A DNA stretch of 64,000 nucleotides, taken from contig NVVR01000011.1 in NCBI GenBank assembly GCA_002733415.1, positions 16,356-80,355 of the forward strand, read 5' to 3'. The notes beneath the pieces are model-generated. The model was not told the DNA's origin. It did no database searches and saw only the letters and a program-made list of their open reading frames with translations. This DNA is from Kordia sp. Its GTDB lineage: Bacteria > Bacteroidota > Bacteroidia > Flavobacteriales > Flavobacteriaceae. The position numbers and the translations under genes are program-made. The stretch's first letter is position 1, and each line of letters begins with the position of its first letter. Positions 56,001 through 64,000 of the stretch are shown piece after piece.

Positions 56001-57721
56001 CTCTTGGATTGCCTGATGGAGATTATAACGTAAGTTATGATTTATCAGGTGCAAACACGGCTATTGGTATAAATACAGTTTTAACATTCACAGCTGGATC
56101 AAGTAATGTATTTGTCATTCCTCCAACTCCGCTTAATAACGGAACAACTACCATTACAATCACAGTAATTTCTAGTGTTACCACTGGATGTACTGTGAGT
56201 GGATTAACAATAAGTGATACATTTATTATTAATCCATCTCCTCAGTTAACACTAGCAGAAATAACCGTAGATGATATCTGTTTGGGAGCAAATGGTTTAG
56301 TAACCATTGTCAGTACTGGTGGTTTAATTGATGGTAACTATACCTTTACGTACAACTTAAGTGGCGTAAATACGGTAGCACTCCAACCTGTTAGTTTTGT
56401 AATGGCTACAGGAACTGGATCGTTTAACATTCCATCAGCATTATTAATAAATACGGGCACAACAACTATTGAAATAACGGATATTGTTAATGATGATACT
56501 ACATGTAGTAACACCTTTACTGCATTAAATATAAATTTTGAAGTAAATCCAATTCCTACAATTGATGCTGCAACACACTTAGAAATTCCAGAACAAAATA
56601 TTTGTTTAGGGAATGATAAAGACATTGATGTTTTAGGAACGGTCCTTACTGATGGCACATACACTATAACTTATGATATTTCAAGTCCAGCATCAGCAGG
56701 AAATACAGCAATATTAACAAGTACTTCAGGTGATGGTTTCTTTACAATCCCATCGGCATTACTAACAAATCTTGGTAACGTAGTAATTACAATTACTGAA
56801 ATTGAAAATGATGCTACCAATTGTGGAACAAACGGATTAAGTGAACAAACTAACTTTAATATTGTTAGTATAAACGGAGCTGTTTTAGGAATATCAGACA
56901 TTTGTTTTAATGATTCTGATGCCATAGCAACTATTCTAAATGCTGCAGGATTGCTTGATGGAGACTATACTATCATGTATGACTTATCGGGAGCTAATAC
57001 TGCTACAGATGAAACTACAATCACTACATTTACAAGTGGTGATACATCATTCAGTATTCCTGTTGGACTATTAGGAAATCCAGGAACAACTATACTTACT
57101 GTTACTAATATTATTTCACCACTATTAGATTGCGATACGAATAGTCTTACTCCACAGTCATTTGAAATTATTAATCCAACACCTCCTTCGTTAAATGATG
57201 CTACCATAACATATTGTATTAACGACGTTCCAACAATAGAAACACTAATTAGTAATATTTCAAATCCATTTGGTTATACCCTTACTTGGTATGACTCAGC
57301 TACTGGAGGATCAATATTAACTGATACTTCATTAGAGCTAATTCATGATCAAATATACTATGTAACATTTAGTGATTTGAGTTTCTGTGAAAGCGTTAGA
57401 TTCCCTATTACAGTAAATTTAACAGGCTGTGATAACTTAATAATTCCTAATGCATTCTCACCAAATGGAGACGGGCAGAATGACACCTATACCATTCAAT
57501 TTATTGATTTAATATATCCAAACTACACTATAGAGATATATAATAGATACGGAAACATTGTTCATAAAGGGAATATCAATACACCTGATTTTAACGGAAA
57601 ATCAAACCAAAATAGTTTCTTATCGGATGATATTTTACCAGTTGGAATATATTTCTACATAATTGATTTCAATGACAACGTAAGAAAACCTATTCAAGGA
57701 GATTTATATTTAAGTAGATAA
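53042..57721 (+). CDS. Giant secreted repeat protein with T9SS type B sorting domain
   Basis: The protein has 1559 residues. After the signal peptide (about 1-31, ending SISFSQ) come three Cys-containing Ig-like units of about 95 residues (about 32-315, each with a GGxW-type motif such as GGSWNDND and GGTWSDDD). Ten units of about 105 residues follow (about 323-1385), each with a Cys near DICLG, then DGxYxIxYDLSG, a SFTIPxxLL strand and a second Cys in TTGC. A last Ig-like unit (about 1386-1465) precedes the C-terminal domain NAFSPNGDGQNDTY ... IYNRYGNIV ... IYFYIID, the gliding-motility-type (type B) signal for type IX secretion. It is probably a cell-surface adhesin or matrix protein; its ligand is unknown. 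PorP/SprF and OmpA genes follow in the same unit. Confidence 0.9.
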   Translation: MKTNRTPSNNSITLFAIIFITLFFPSISFSQCAGADASITICDKEVYDQGLANPIGTVDLFVLLGGAPVAGGSWNDNDSSGGLNTTTGLLTTWAINQGGVFNYTYTANPPCAISTATITVTLGGFPGTDNPFAVACDTDTSINLFSFLGFGPSATFGGTWSDDDGTGALSGQFLDASSLPTALPFDFTYTIPGVGICPARSATVTITAFPSPDAGTPTDLTLCETDDFTPYTAFDLLTQLFGQDSGGNWVDLNLPLTGEISGPLDSVINIQNINTTFGPGTYSFQYTVNPINPICAPQSSTINIIIEPIIDISGATLTIAPDPLCFIDVATTPIIATITEGVILIPDGTYDITYATTPVPNNGSETVSVVFTGGIGTWTINPAFLTTSGIITVDVTNILDPTTITNCERVITTLNATFELINDPDPSDTQVVVGDVCFGDDAIGTVSDAGGTGGIQLVDDTYTITYTITPTGSSFTTSIVIVGGTGVFTIPAAQIPTEDTTYTIEITNWENAVGCATASSIIDTFYVSPLPDATNISITIPDVCDGDDVIVTITDTSSPLVLVDGVYDIMYDITGPPDLLGQTEFGVVITGGTGSFTIPGGTLPFATYTFTITNLLNSATTCDTTTFSTPNTNFEIHEIPNAADVLLNVADICLGSDGIVNISDANVAIVPDLPDGVYDIVYDLSGANVSAGNLTSALITATNGSFNIPSALLTNTGTTTVTLTIITNVTTGCDTVGVPIVTSFEVNPIPDIDNVAISVSQPICEGDDGTVSIIGTTLPDGDYDLIYDLTGDNVSAGNTVTATFTGGSTTFTLPTVQIPNTGSTTITITNITAISVITMCTNTVANVSTTFTVSPNPVIDVSNLEIPEQDICLGQSKDIDVLGTTLTDGSYTISYDVSDPASVGNMATLVITGGDGSFTIPAGLLTNVANIVITITNIVDDATGCSSILNIQTNFNIIPLPDAAGATVDAFGPYCQGDPVTAQMLTALGLPDGDYNVSYDLSGANTAIGINTVLTFTAGSSNVFVIPPTPLNNGTTTITITVISSVTTGCTVSGLTISDTFIINPSPQLTLAEITVDDICLGANGLVTIVSTGGLIDGNYTFTYNLSGVNTVALQPVSFVMATGTGSFNIPSALLINTGTTTIEITDIVNDDTTCSNTFTALNINFEVNPIPTIDAATHLEIPEQNICLGNDKDIDVLGTVLTDGTYTITYDISSPASAGNTAILTSTSGDGFFTIPSALLTNLGNVVITITEIENDATNCGTNGLSEQTNFNIVSINGAVLGISDICFNDSDAIATILNAAGLLDGDYTIMYDLSGANTATDETTITTFTSGDTSFSIPVGLLGNPGTTILTVTNIISPLLDCDTNSLTPQSFEIINPTPPSLNDATITYCINDVPTIETLISNISNPFGYTLTWYDSATGGSILTDTSLELIHDQIYYVTFSDLSFCESVRFPITVNLTGCDNLIIPNAFSPNGDGQNDTYTIQFIDLIYPNYTIEIYNRYGNIVHKGNINTPDFNGKSNQNSFLSDDILPVGIYFYIIDFNDNVRKPIQGDLYLSR
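54008..57195 (+). repeat. Ten coding tandem repeats (about 315 bases each)
   Basis: Units start with the Cys motif at about 54008, 54340, 54661, 54996, 55321, 55642, 55951, 56270, 56591 and 56891. Units 6 and 9 share DIDVLGT and LTDGxYTIxYD, and units 7 and 10 share DGDYxxxYDLSGANTA, so units 5-7 and 8-10 look like copies of one three-unit block. Confidence 0.75.
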
Positions 57722-57749
57722 ACTAAGCCAAAGAACTAACTATAGAAAA

Positions 57750-58703
57750 ATGAGAAAGAACATTTTATTCATAATCATCTTAACGAGTATTTGCTTTAAA
57801 GCACTTGCTCAACAAGACGCTCAGTTTACACAGTACATGTATAATATGAGCATCATTAATCCTGCTTACGCTACTTCAAATTTAGACGTAATGAATTTTG
57901 GATCTATACACCGCTCACAATGGGTAAGCTCAGAAGGAACACCAAGAAGTACTTCCGTATTTGCTCATGTTCCGCTTAAGGACAATATTGAAGTAGGGAT
58001 TTCCCTTTTAAACGATAATTTAGGAGATGGAACTATTAATGAAAATATTATTACTGCCGATTTTGCATATATATTAAAGCTTAGTGAAACACTCAAACTA
58101 TCTTTAGGAGTAAAAGCAGGTGTGAATTTGTTTAACACAAACCCTAATGGTAGGCGTTTACCTGATGGTACTATTGTAGGATTGAGTAGTTCAGACCCAG
58201 CATTTAAAAACATTAATCAAACATTTTTTAATGCAGGTGCAGGTGCATTTTTATATACTAAAAAGTATTATTTAGGATTATCTGTTCCTAACTTTTTACC
58301 GAACAAACACTTAAAAAACGACAATGGATTTAAGGCTGTAGGTGTAGATGAAATTCATTTTTTCCTTACAGGAGGATATGTCTTTGATATTAGTGACAAT
58401 TTAAAGTTCAAACCAGCCACCATGTTGAAAGCTGTTCAAGCTGCTCCTTTATCTGTTGACTTAACTGCAAACTTTTTAATTCACAACCGTTTTGAAGCTG
58501 GCGCTGCTTATAGGTTTGACGATTCTGTAGCTGGATTAGTAGGGTTTAGAATTACGCCTACTTTAAAAATAGGCTATGCTTATGATTATACATTAAGCAA
58601 CTTGGGAGATTACAATTCAGGATCACATGAAATAATGATTCTTTTTGACTTTGGTAAAATTAACTTTACCAAAGGGTATGAAAAATCACCAAGATTCTTT
58701 TAA
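57750..58703 (+). CDS. PorP/SprF-family type IX secretion membrane protein
   Basis: The protein has 317 residues. A signal peptide (ILFIIILTSICFKALAQ) is followed by QDAQFTQYMYNMSIINPAYA, the family start, and then by beta-strands of an outer-membrane barrel (VGISLLNDNLGDGTINENII, PTLKIGYAYDYTLSNLGDYN). The C-terminus GSHEIMILFDFGK is typical. PorP/SprF proteins are needed to secrete or attach the type B sorting-domain protein encoded directly upstream (28 bases away), as SprF is for SprB. The pairing here is inferred from gene order. Confidence 0.92.
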   Translation: MRKNILFIIILTSICFKALAQQDAQFTQYMYNMSIINPAYATSNLDVMNFGSIHRSQWVSSEGTPRSTSVFAHVPLKDNIEVGISLLNDNLGDGTINENIITADFAYILKLSETLKLSLGVKAGVNLFNTNPNGRRLPDGTIVGLSSSDPAFKNINQTFFNAGAGAFLYTKKYYLGLSVPNFLPNKHLKNDNGFKAVGVDEIHFFLTGGYVFDISDNLKFKPATMLKAVQAAPLSVDLTANFLIHNRFEAGAAYRFDDSVAGLVGFRITPTLKIGYAYDYTLSNLGDYNSGSHEIMILFDFGKINFTKGYEKSPRFF

Positions 58704-58782
58704 ATCAATTGTATTATAAAAAACAACTCGATGCTTGCATCGTAGAATTACATCTAATTATCTGGAATTAAAAGTAACTAAC

Positions 58783-60675
58783 ATGAAAAAACATATACTA
58801 ACCACATTGCTTATTTTATTTTGTGCAACAACTACTTTTGCACAAAAATGGGAGCTAAGAAAGGCGAATAATCTTTTTGAAAAAAGAGCTTATGTTGATG
58901 CTGCTGAATTCTATTCAAGATCAGAAAAAAATCAAGAAACACTTAAAAACCTTGGAGATAGTTACTACTTCAATACTAAAATGAAGGAAGCTTCTAAATG
59001 GTATGGAGAATTAGTTAACAAATTTAGTGACGGACTTGACAATACGTATCTTTTTAGATATGCACAAGCGTTAAAAGGTATTCAAAATTATGAACAAGCT
59101 GATATTTGGATGGCTAAATATGAAGCTGCACAAGCGGAAAGCACTACCGAATTTATGTCCGAAATAGATGCTAATGTCCCTTTTCTTTATGAGCTTAAGA
59201 GTTCTGAAGTAAACGCAGAAGTATCTGATTTTGGCCCTGCTTTTTTTGGAAAAGACAAAATTATTTTTGCTTCTTCGAGAAATCCAAAAGCAAAAAATTA
59301 CAAATGGAATGATCAAGCATATTTAGATTTATATACAGCTGATATTTCTGAAGATGGTAGTTTAACAAATCCTCAATTACTAAAAGGGCATGTGAATACC
59401 AAAAAGCATGAAGCAAATGCAACTGTTACAAAGGATGGTAAAACCATGTATTTTAGTAGAACTAATTACACCGATGGTAAAAGAGGGAAAGATGAAAATA
59501 AAATTACCCATCTTAAAATATATCGAGCTGAATTAGTAGATAGTATTTGGACAAAAATTAAAGAATTACCTTTTAATGATGTTTCCTACTCTACCTATCA
59601 TCCTGCTTTAAATTATGATGAATCAAAATTATATTTTGTTTCTGATATGCCTGGTACAATTGGAGGGATGGATATTTTTGAAGTTGACATTAATAAAGAC
59701 GGAACTTATGGAACTCCAAAAAACTTAGGTCCAAAAATTAATACTGAAAAAAGAGAGCAATTTCCATATATGAGCGAATATAACACCTTGTACTTTGCTT
59801 CTAACGGACATTTAGGATTAGGAAATCTAGACCTTTTTTCTAGTCAAATTGAAGAGAATATCTTTTCTGAAGCTAAAAACTTAGGAAGCTCTATTAATAG
59901 TAGTTTAGATGACTTTTCACTGATCATTAATGAAAGAACTGATAAAGGTTATTATTCTTCTAATAGAGATAACAATGATGATAATCTATTTGAATTTAAA
60001 CGTGAAGAGTACATTAAACCTGTATACATGGTTGAAGGGGTTGTCACAGACAAAAAAACAGGTAAAATATTACCTGGTTCATTAGTAACTTTAATAGATG
60101 ATGATAATAATGTTCTTGCGGATACTATCGTTAAGGCTGATGGGAAATATGTATTCAAACTTGATCCTAATCAAAAGTACATGGTTAGAGGAACACGTAA
60201 GCTGTATAATCCTTATGATGTAAACTTCTCCACAGATACTGAAGGAAAAATAAGTCATGATATTGTATTAGATCTTGAATTGTATTCCGATAAAGAAGAA
60301 AATATTGTAGCATCAACTGATGGAACAACACAGGTGAAAATTAATAAAATATATTTCGATTTTGACAAATGGAATATCCGCCCAGATGCCGCTAAAGAAT
60401 TAGATGTGCTAGTTACAGTCATGAAAAAATATCCTAAAATGGAAATTGAAGTTAGTGCGCATACAGATGCTCGAGGAACATCTGACTACAACTTGGAATT
60501 ATCTCATCAAAGAGCAAAATCAACATTAGAATATTTAGTAAGCCAAGGGATTACAATTGGCAGGTTAAAATCTATCGGATACGGAGAAATGCAACCGCTA
60601 AATAAATGTGGCGATAATTGTACTGACCCAGAATTTGATTTAAACAGACGTTGTGAGTTTAAATTATTAAAATAA
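58783..60675 (+). CDS. OmpA-family protein with TPR, PD40 and regulatory domains
   Basis: The start is ATG 58783 (630 residues), which gives a proper signal (HILTTLLILFCATTTFAQ). The frame upstream opens only from a TTG. Order: TPR-like helices (about 25-125), WD40-like PD40 strands (about 150-400: GKDKIIFASSRNPKAKN, DESKLYFVSDMPGTIGGMDI), a carboxypeptidase-regulatory-like domain (about 425-500: VEGVVTDKKTGKILPGSLVT), then the OmpA peptidoglycan-binding domain (about 520-630: IYFDFDKWNIRPDAAKELD, SAHTDARGTSDYNLELSHQR). It probably anchors the T9SS partner genes' complex to the cell wall. A strong terminator follows at 60702. Confidence 0.92.
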   Translation: MKKHILTTLLILFCATTTFAQKWELRKANNLFEKRAYVDAAEFYSRSEKNQETLKNLGDSYYFNTKMKEASKWYGELVNKFSDGLDNTYLFRYAQALKGIQNYEQADIWMAKYEAAQAESTTEFMSEIDANVPFLYELKSSEVNAEVSDFGPAFFGKDKIIFASSRNPKAKNYKWNDQAYLDLYTADISEDGSLTNPQLLKGHVNTKKHEANATVTKDGKTMYFSRTNYTDGKRGKDENKITHLKIYRAELVDSIWTKIKELPFNDVSYSTYHPALNYDESKLYFVSDMPGTIGGMDIFEVDINKDGTYGTPKNLGPKINTEKREQFPYMSEYNTLYFASNGHLGLGNLDLFSSQIEENIFSEAKNLGSSINSSLDDFSLIINERTDKGYYSSNRDNNDDNLFEFKREEYIKPVYMVEGVVTDKKTGKILPGSLVTLIDDDNNVLADTIVKADGKYVFKLDPNQKYMVRGTRKLYNPYDVNFSTDTEGKISHDIVLDLELYSDKEENIVASTDGTTQVKINKIYFDFDKWNIRPDAAKELDVLVTVMKKYPKMEIEVSAHTDARGTSDYNLELSHQRAKSTLEYLVSQGITIGRLKSIGYGEMQPLNKCGDNCTDPEFDLNRRCEFKLLK

Positions 60676-60701
60676 GCCACACATAAATATAATACGATGT
60701 A

Positions 60702-60730
60702 AAAGGAAGCCAATTGGCTTCCTTTTTTTT
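60702..60730 (+). terminator. Terminator of the T9SS trio
   Basis: The 10-bp stem AAAGGAAGCC / GGCTTCCTTT (60702-60711 with 60716-60725) closes a 4-base loop and is followed by a run of T. Confidence 0.92.
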
Positions 60731-60897
60731 TGTAACTAAACAGATCCTCTCATAACACTGAAAGTGGATTGGGGTGAGGGAAATTTAACAACTCCCTAAA
60801 CGATTCAACTACTTTACCCACAGAAAAGCACACTCCACTCATTTACAATTGGAATGCTTTTTGTTTACCTTTACTTTAGCTTTAAATAAGCAATAAA

Positions 60898-63800
60898 ATG
60901 AAACAACTACTAACTATATTGAGTATTATCCTAATTACATCAACACAAGCACAGAATAGTTTTGAAAAAAGCTGGAAAAAAGTGGAAGCTTTTGAACTAG
61001 AAGGGAAAACGAAATCTGCAAATGAAATAGTTGCTACAATTTACAAGAAGGCGAAAAATAAAAGCAACAGTAACCAATTAATTAAATCATTGTTATACCA
61101 ATCAAAATTTGCTTTGGTATTACAAGAAGATGCTGAATTGCTAGTAGTTCAGAACTTAGAAAAAGAAATTTCGGAAGCTTTATTCCCTACAAGTGTCATC
61201 TTACAATCAATTTTAGCCGATTTCAAATGGCAATATTTACAACAACACCGTTGGCAAATATACAACCGAACAAAAACAACCGAAATTATAAGTGCCGATT
61301 TCAGAACGTGGGATTTAAATACCTTATTCACATCTATTCATACAGATTTTAAAAACTCCATAATAAATAGCGTTGCATTACAAACTCTTCCTATTTCAGA
61401 GTTTAATTACATTTTAATTAAAGGAAAAGAAACGGAACACCTACGTCCTACTTTATACGACTTGCTAGCACACAGGGCTTTAGCCTTTTTTAAAACCAAT
61501 GAATCACGTATTACAAAACCAAAAGAACGATTTCACGTTGATGACGACGCTTATTTTTCAACCAGTTCCGAATTTATCGAATTGAACATAGCAACTACTG
61601 ACACTATATTCTCTCAATACGAAGTATTAAAAACCTATCAAAAATTAGAATGTTTTCATCTTCAAAATGAAAACACAGCAGCTTTAGTTGATACCTACAT
61701 CAACCGATTAAATTTTGTAAAAAGCAACACTATTAATCATCAAAACAGCAGCGAACTATATACCGAATCACTAAAAGAAACCTACACCAACCTTTCGAAA
61801 GGAAACGGATATGCCTCAGTAAAAGCATACTATGCAAAATCCATCTACGATAGTGCTACTTTAGAAAAAAAACCAGAAGACAGAACTTTAGCTTTAAGTA
61901 TTTGCAATGAGATTATTATGATCTATCCTAAGTCAGAAGGTTTTGTGATTGCAAGCAATTTAAAAAACACCATATTTCATAAAACTATTCGATTACAAAA
62001 TGAAGAAATCATTCCTGTCAATAAAAGTTCTAAAATTTTAGTGAATTTTCAGAATATTAAACAACTACATCTTGCCATTTATAAAGTAGCTTATGAGCAT
62101 GATTTCAATCAGTATAACTATCGAGATAGAGATTCTATAATTAAGCAATTCTTTTATACCGAACAACCTATAAAAGAATTCACTACACAATTACCACAGA
62201 AAAAGGATTACTTCAATCACTCAACAGAAATTGTACTCCCTGAATTACCAAGTGGACGATTTCTAATTCTAGCCACTAAAGACGACACAAAAAGCACTAC
62301 TGAATTATTCGCCTATAACTATCAAACGGTTTCTAATTTAGTTTGCATAGAATCGAACTATCATGAAAAAAAAGTACTACAAGTTTTAGATAGAACTACT
62401 GGTAAACCAATTGAAAATGCTAAAGTACACCTAGACTCAAAAACAAAGTATACGAATTCTATTGGAGAGACAACTTATTATAGAAAAGGCTATCTTAACC
62501 CCATTATTTCATACAAGGAAGATGAGTTATATTTAGGAAGGATTCATTCCAATAATTATTACAGAGACCCAAATGATGATAGTGAAAAAACTAGGACTCA
62601 AGGATTTTTATTTTTAGACCGAAGTATTTATCGTCCCGGGCAAGAAGTCCATTTTAAAGGGATTATAATTACACGAAAGGATTATAATTCTAGTGTTGTT
62701 GCTAAGGAAACCTTTAAAATTGTAGTTAAAGACGCTAATTATCAAGAATTCAAAACATTCGAATTAACAACAAATGAATATGGCTCTTTCTCTGAAAAGT
62801 TCAAAATTCCAAAAGATGTCTTAACAGGAAACTTCAGTATAACAATTGAATCCCTAAAAAAAGGCAATTCAAACAATTTTAACGGAGGATACACTCGTTT
62901 TTCAGTGGAGGAATACAAGCGACCGAAGTTCGAAGTTACTTTTAATCCTATAACAGAAAGCTATATCGTAAATCAGAATATTTGCGTAAAAGGAAATGTA
63001 AATGCTTTAGCAGGTTCTAATATAACAGATGCCGAAGTAACCTACCGAGTTGTTAGAAAAACACAATATTCACACTGGAGGTATTGGAGCAGATATGCAC
63101 ACACAGAGGAACAAGAAATAACACAAGGTAAAATTACAACAGATGAAAATGGGGAGTTTGAAATAAACTTCAATGCTGTCCCTGACCTTACTAGTATCAA
63201 AGAAGGACTACCTATTTTTAATTATGAAATTACTGCAGATGTAACCGATATAAACGGAGAAACAAGATCTGCTACCACAAACGTAAAGGTTGGATATCAT
63301 TCTATGAATGTTGCCATCACTACTGCGGATAAATGGAATACAACCGCTGAAAATTCAATTAGTATCAACACCACAAACTTGAATACTGAATTTGTGCCTG
63401 CAACTATTACTGTTCAGGTGTATAAGCTGCAAGCGCCTAATAATATTTTAAGAACGAGAAAATGGCAAGCGCCAGATACTCCTTTACTTTCTGAACAAGA
63501 ATTTAAAACGGTATTTCCTCATGAAGCATATACTGATGAAGACAATATTGCCAAATGGAAAAAAGGTGTATTAGTATTTGAGGAAACAATTGACACTCAA
63601 AACAAAACGACACTAGAATTAAACAAGCTAGATTGGAAGTCTGGCAATTATCTGATTCTAGCTAAAGGAAAAGATGCGTTTAACATTATTGTTGAACAAG
63701 AAAAACGTTTTCTACTAAAAAATTCAAGCGATAGCTATTTAGCAGATCATAACTTATTTGACTTTGAAATTTTAAATACAGACACAGCAAAAAAAGATAG

Positions 63801-64000
63801 TTTTATAACTGTCAAACTACTTACTGCTGATCATAATTTACATGTGCTTACTGAGGCCTATTTTAATAATGATATTATCTATAAAGAAAGTGTGCTTCTT
63901 AACGGAAATAAAACACTTCGCATTCCATTAACTGCTCTCAATAAAGGAACTATCAATCCAAGTAGTTCTGTCCTACTACAATTCTCTTTGGCACGTTTTA
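60898..64000 (+). CDS. Alpha-2-macroglobulin-family protein, C-terminus outside the window
   Basis: The frame opens at ATG 60898 and is unbroken to the window edge (1034 codons seen). A signal peptide (LLTILSIILITSTQAQ) comes first. The first 480 residues are helical and not assigned. A carboxypeptidase-regulatory-like segment (VLDRTTGKPIENAKVHLDSK) follows. Then the MG2 domain has LFLDRSIYRPGQEVHFKG at about 572-589, the hallmark of bacterial alpha-2-macroglobulins. More macroglobulin-like beta domains follow. These proteins trap or sense proteases in the periplasm or take part in envelope upkeep. The bait region and any thioester CxEQ lie outside. No -7 element was identified in the 167 bases after the preceding terminator. 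Confidence 0.85.
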   Translation, partial: MKQLLTILSIILITSTQAQNSFEKSWKKVEAFELEGKTKSANEIVATIYKKAKNKSNSNQLIKSLLYQSKFALVLQEDAELLVVQNLEKEISEALFPTSVILQSILADFKWQYLQQHRWQIYNRTKTTEIISADFRTWDLNTLFTSIHTDFKNSIINSVALQTLPISEFNYILIKGKETEHLRPTLYDLLAHRALAFFKTNESRITKPKERFHVDDDAYFSTSSEFIELNIATTDTIFSQYEVLKTYQKLECFHLQNENTAALVDTYINRLNFVKSNTINHQNSSELYTESLKETYTNLSKGNGYASVKAYYAKSIYDSATLEKKPEDRTLALSICNEIIMIYPKSEGFVIASNLKNTIFHKTIRLQNEEIIPVNKSSKILVNFQNIKQLHLAIYKVAYEHDFNQYNYRDRDSIIKQFFYTEQPIKEFTTQLPQKKDYFNHSTEIVLPELPSGRFLILATKDDTKSTTELFAYNYQTVSNLVCIESNYHEKKVLQVLDRTTGKPIENAKVHLDSKTKYTNSIGETTYYRKGYLNPIISYKEDELYLGRIHSNNYYRDPNDDSEKTRTQGFLFLDRSIYRPGQEVHFKGIIITRKDYNSSVVAKETFKIVVKDANYQEFKTFELTTNEYGSFSEKFKIPKDVLTGNFSITIESLKKGNSNNFNGGYTRFSVEEYKRPKFEVTFNPITESYIVNQNICVKGNVNALAGSNITDAEVTYRVVRKTQYSHWRYWSRYAHTEEQEITQGKITTDENGEFEINFNAVPDLTSIKEGLPIFNYEITADVTDINGETRSATTNVKVGYHSMNVAITTADKWNTTAENSISINTTNLNTEFVPATITVQVYKLQAPNNILRTRKWQAPDTPLLSEQEFKTVFPHEAYTDEDNIAKWKKGVLVFEETIDTQNKTTLELNKLDWKSGNYLILAKGKDAFNIIVEQEKRFLLKNSSDSYLADHNLFDFEILNTDTAKKDSFITVKLLTADHNLHVLTEAYFNNDIIYKESVLLNGNKTLRIPLTALNKGTINPSSSVLLQFSLARF

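Noticed and set aside
54008..57195. CRISPR-like periodicity
   Set aside because: The period is about 315 bases, the repeats are coding and diverged, and no short identical direct repeats with spacers occur anywhere in the window.
53554..57207. Several open minus-strand frames of 75-131 codons inside the giant T9SS gene
   Set aside because: They recur at the same phase in several repeat units, have no signal or family features, and are explained by the composition of the opposite strand.
58735..58782. N-terminal extension of the OmpA-family gene from a TTG
   Set aside because: It would bury the signal peptide that begins at ATG 58783.

Overview
The window is AT-rich chromosomal DNA from a member of the Bacteroidota, most likely a marine Flavobacteriaceae. 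The support is: a SusC/SusD pair; a type IX secretion (T9SS) trio of a type B sorting-domain giant protein, a PorP/SprF protein and an OmpA protein; ribosomal genes whose starts lack clear Shine-Dalgarno sequences; and several promoters of the Bacteroidetes form TTG-N19-TAnnTTTG. The organism is inferred from these features only; no database was searched.

Layout. 1-547 is the N-terminal part of a YHYH-domain lipoprotein that runs off the left edge. 731-4913 holds RNA modification genes (rsmB-like, rluF) separated by a decayed IS3-family element, then folD and ffh. 6519-16758 holds housekeeping genes: a propeller-like secreted protein, argS, marC, a citrulline hydrolase (ctlX) next to an arginase, gltA, eno and carA, most with their own terminators. 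17706-35186 is the ribosomal protein cluster on the minus strand, transcribed rpsL-rpsG-fusA-rpsJ-rplC-rplD-rplW-rplB-rpsS-rplV-rpsC-rplP-rpmC-rpsQ-rplN-rplX-rplE-rpsN-rpsH-rplF-rplR-rpsE-rpmD-rplO-secY-infA-rpmJ-rpsM-rpsK-rpsD-rpoA-rplQ from a good promoter at 35242-35271. Most genes there are a few bases apart, but six longer spacers each hold an RNA hairpin, and three or four of these look like intrinsic terminators inside the operon.

The plus strand then carries a small Omp85-like outer-membrane protein (35423-37114) and a four-gene SusC/SusD locus (37300-43691) with two extra lipoproteins and no degradative enzyme. 43787-52809 holds rlmB, a rhomboid protease, rarA, a secreted protein, a YjjG-type phosphatase, a divergent polysaccharide-deacetylase-like protein, radC, mpl and a TPR protein. 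53042-60675 is the T9SS trio. Its first gene encodes a 1559-residue secreted protein with ten tandem units of about 105 residues, of which the last six look like a duplicated three-unit block. From 60898 an alpha-2-macroglobulin-like protein runs off the right edge.

No tRNA, rRNA or CRISPR array was seen. I found no clear new enzymatic system. The most promising unexplained signals are the intra-operon hairpins of the ribosomal cluster, especially the rpsJ-rplC spacer, the block-duplicated T9SS protein and the enzyme-free SusCD locus.
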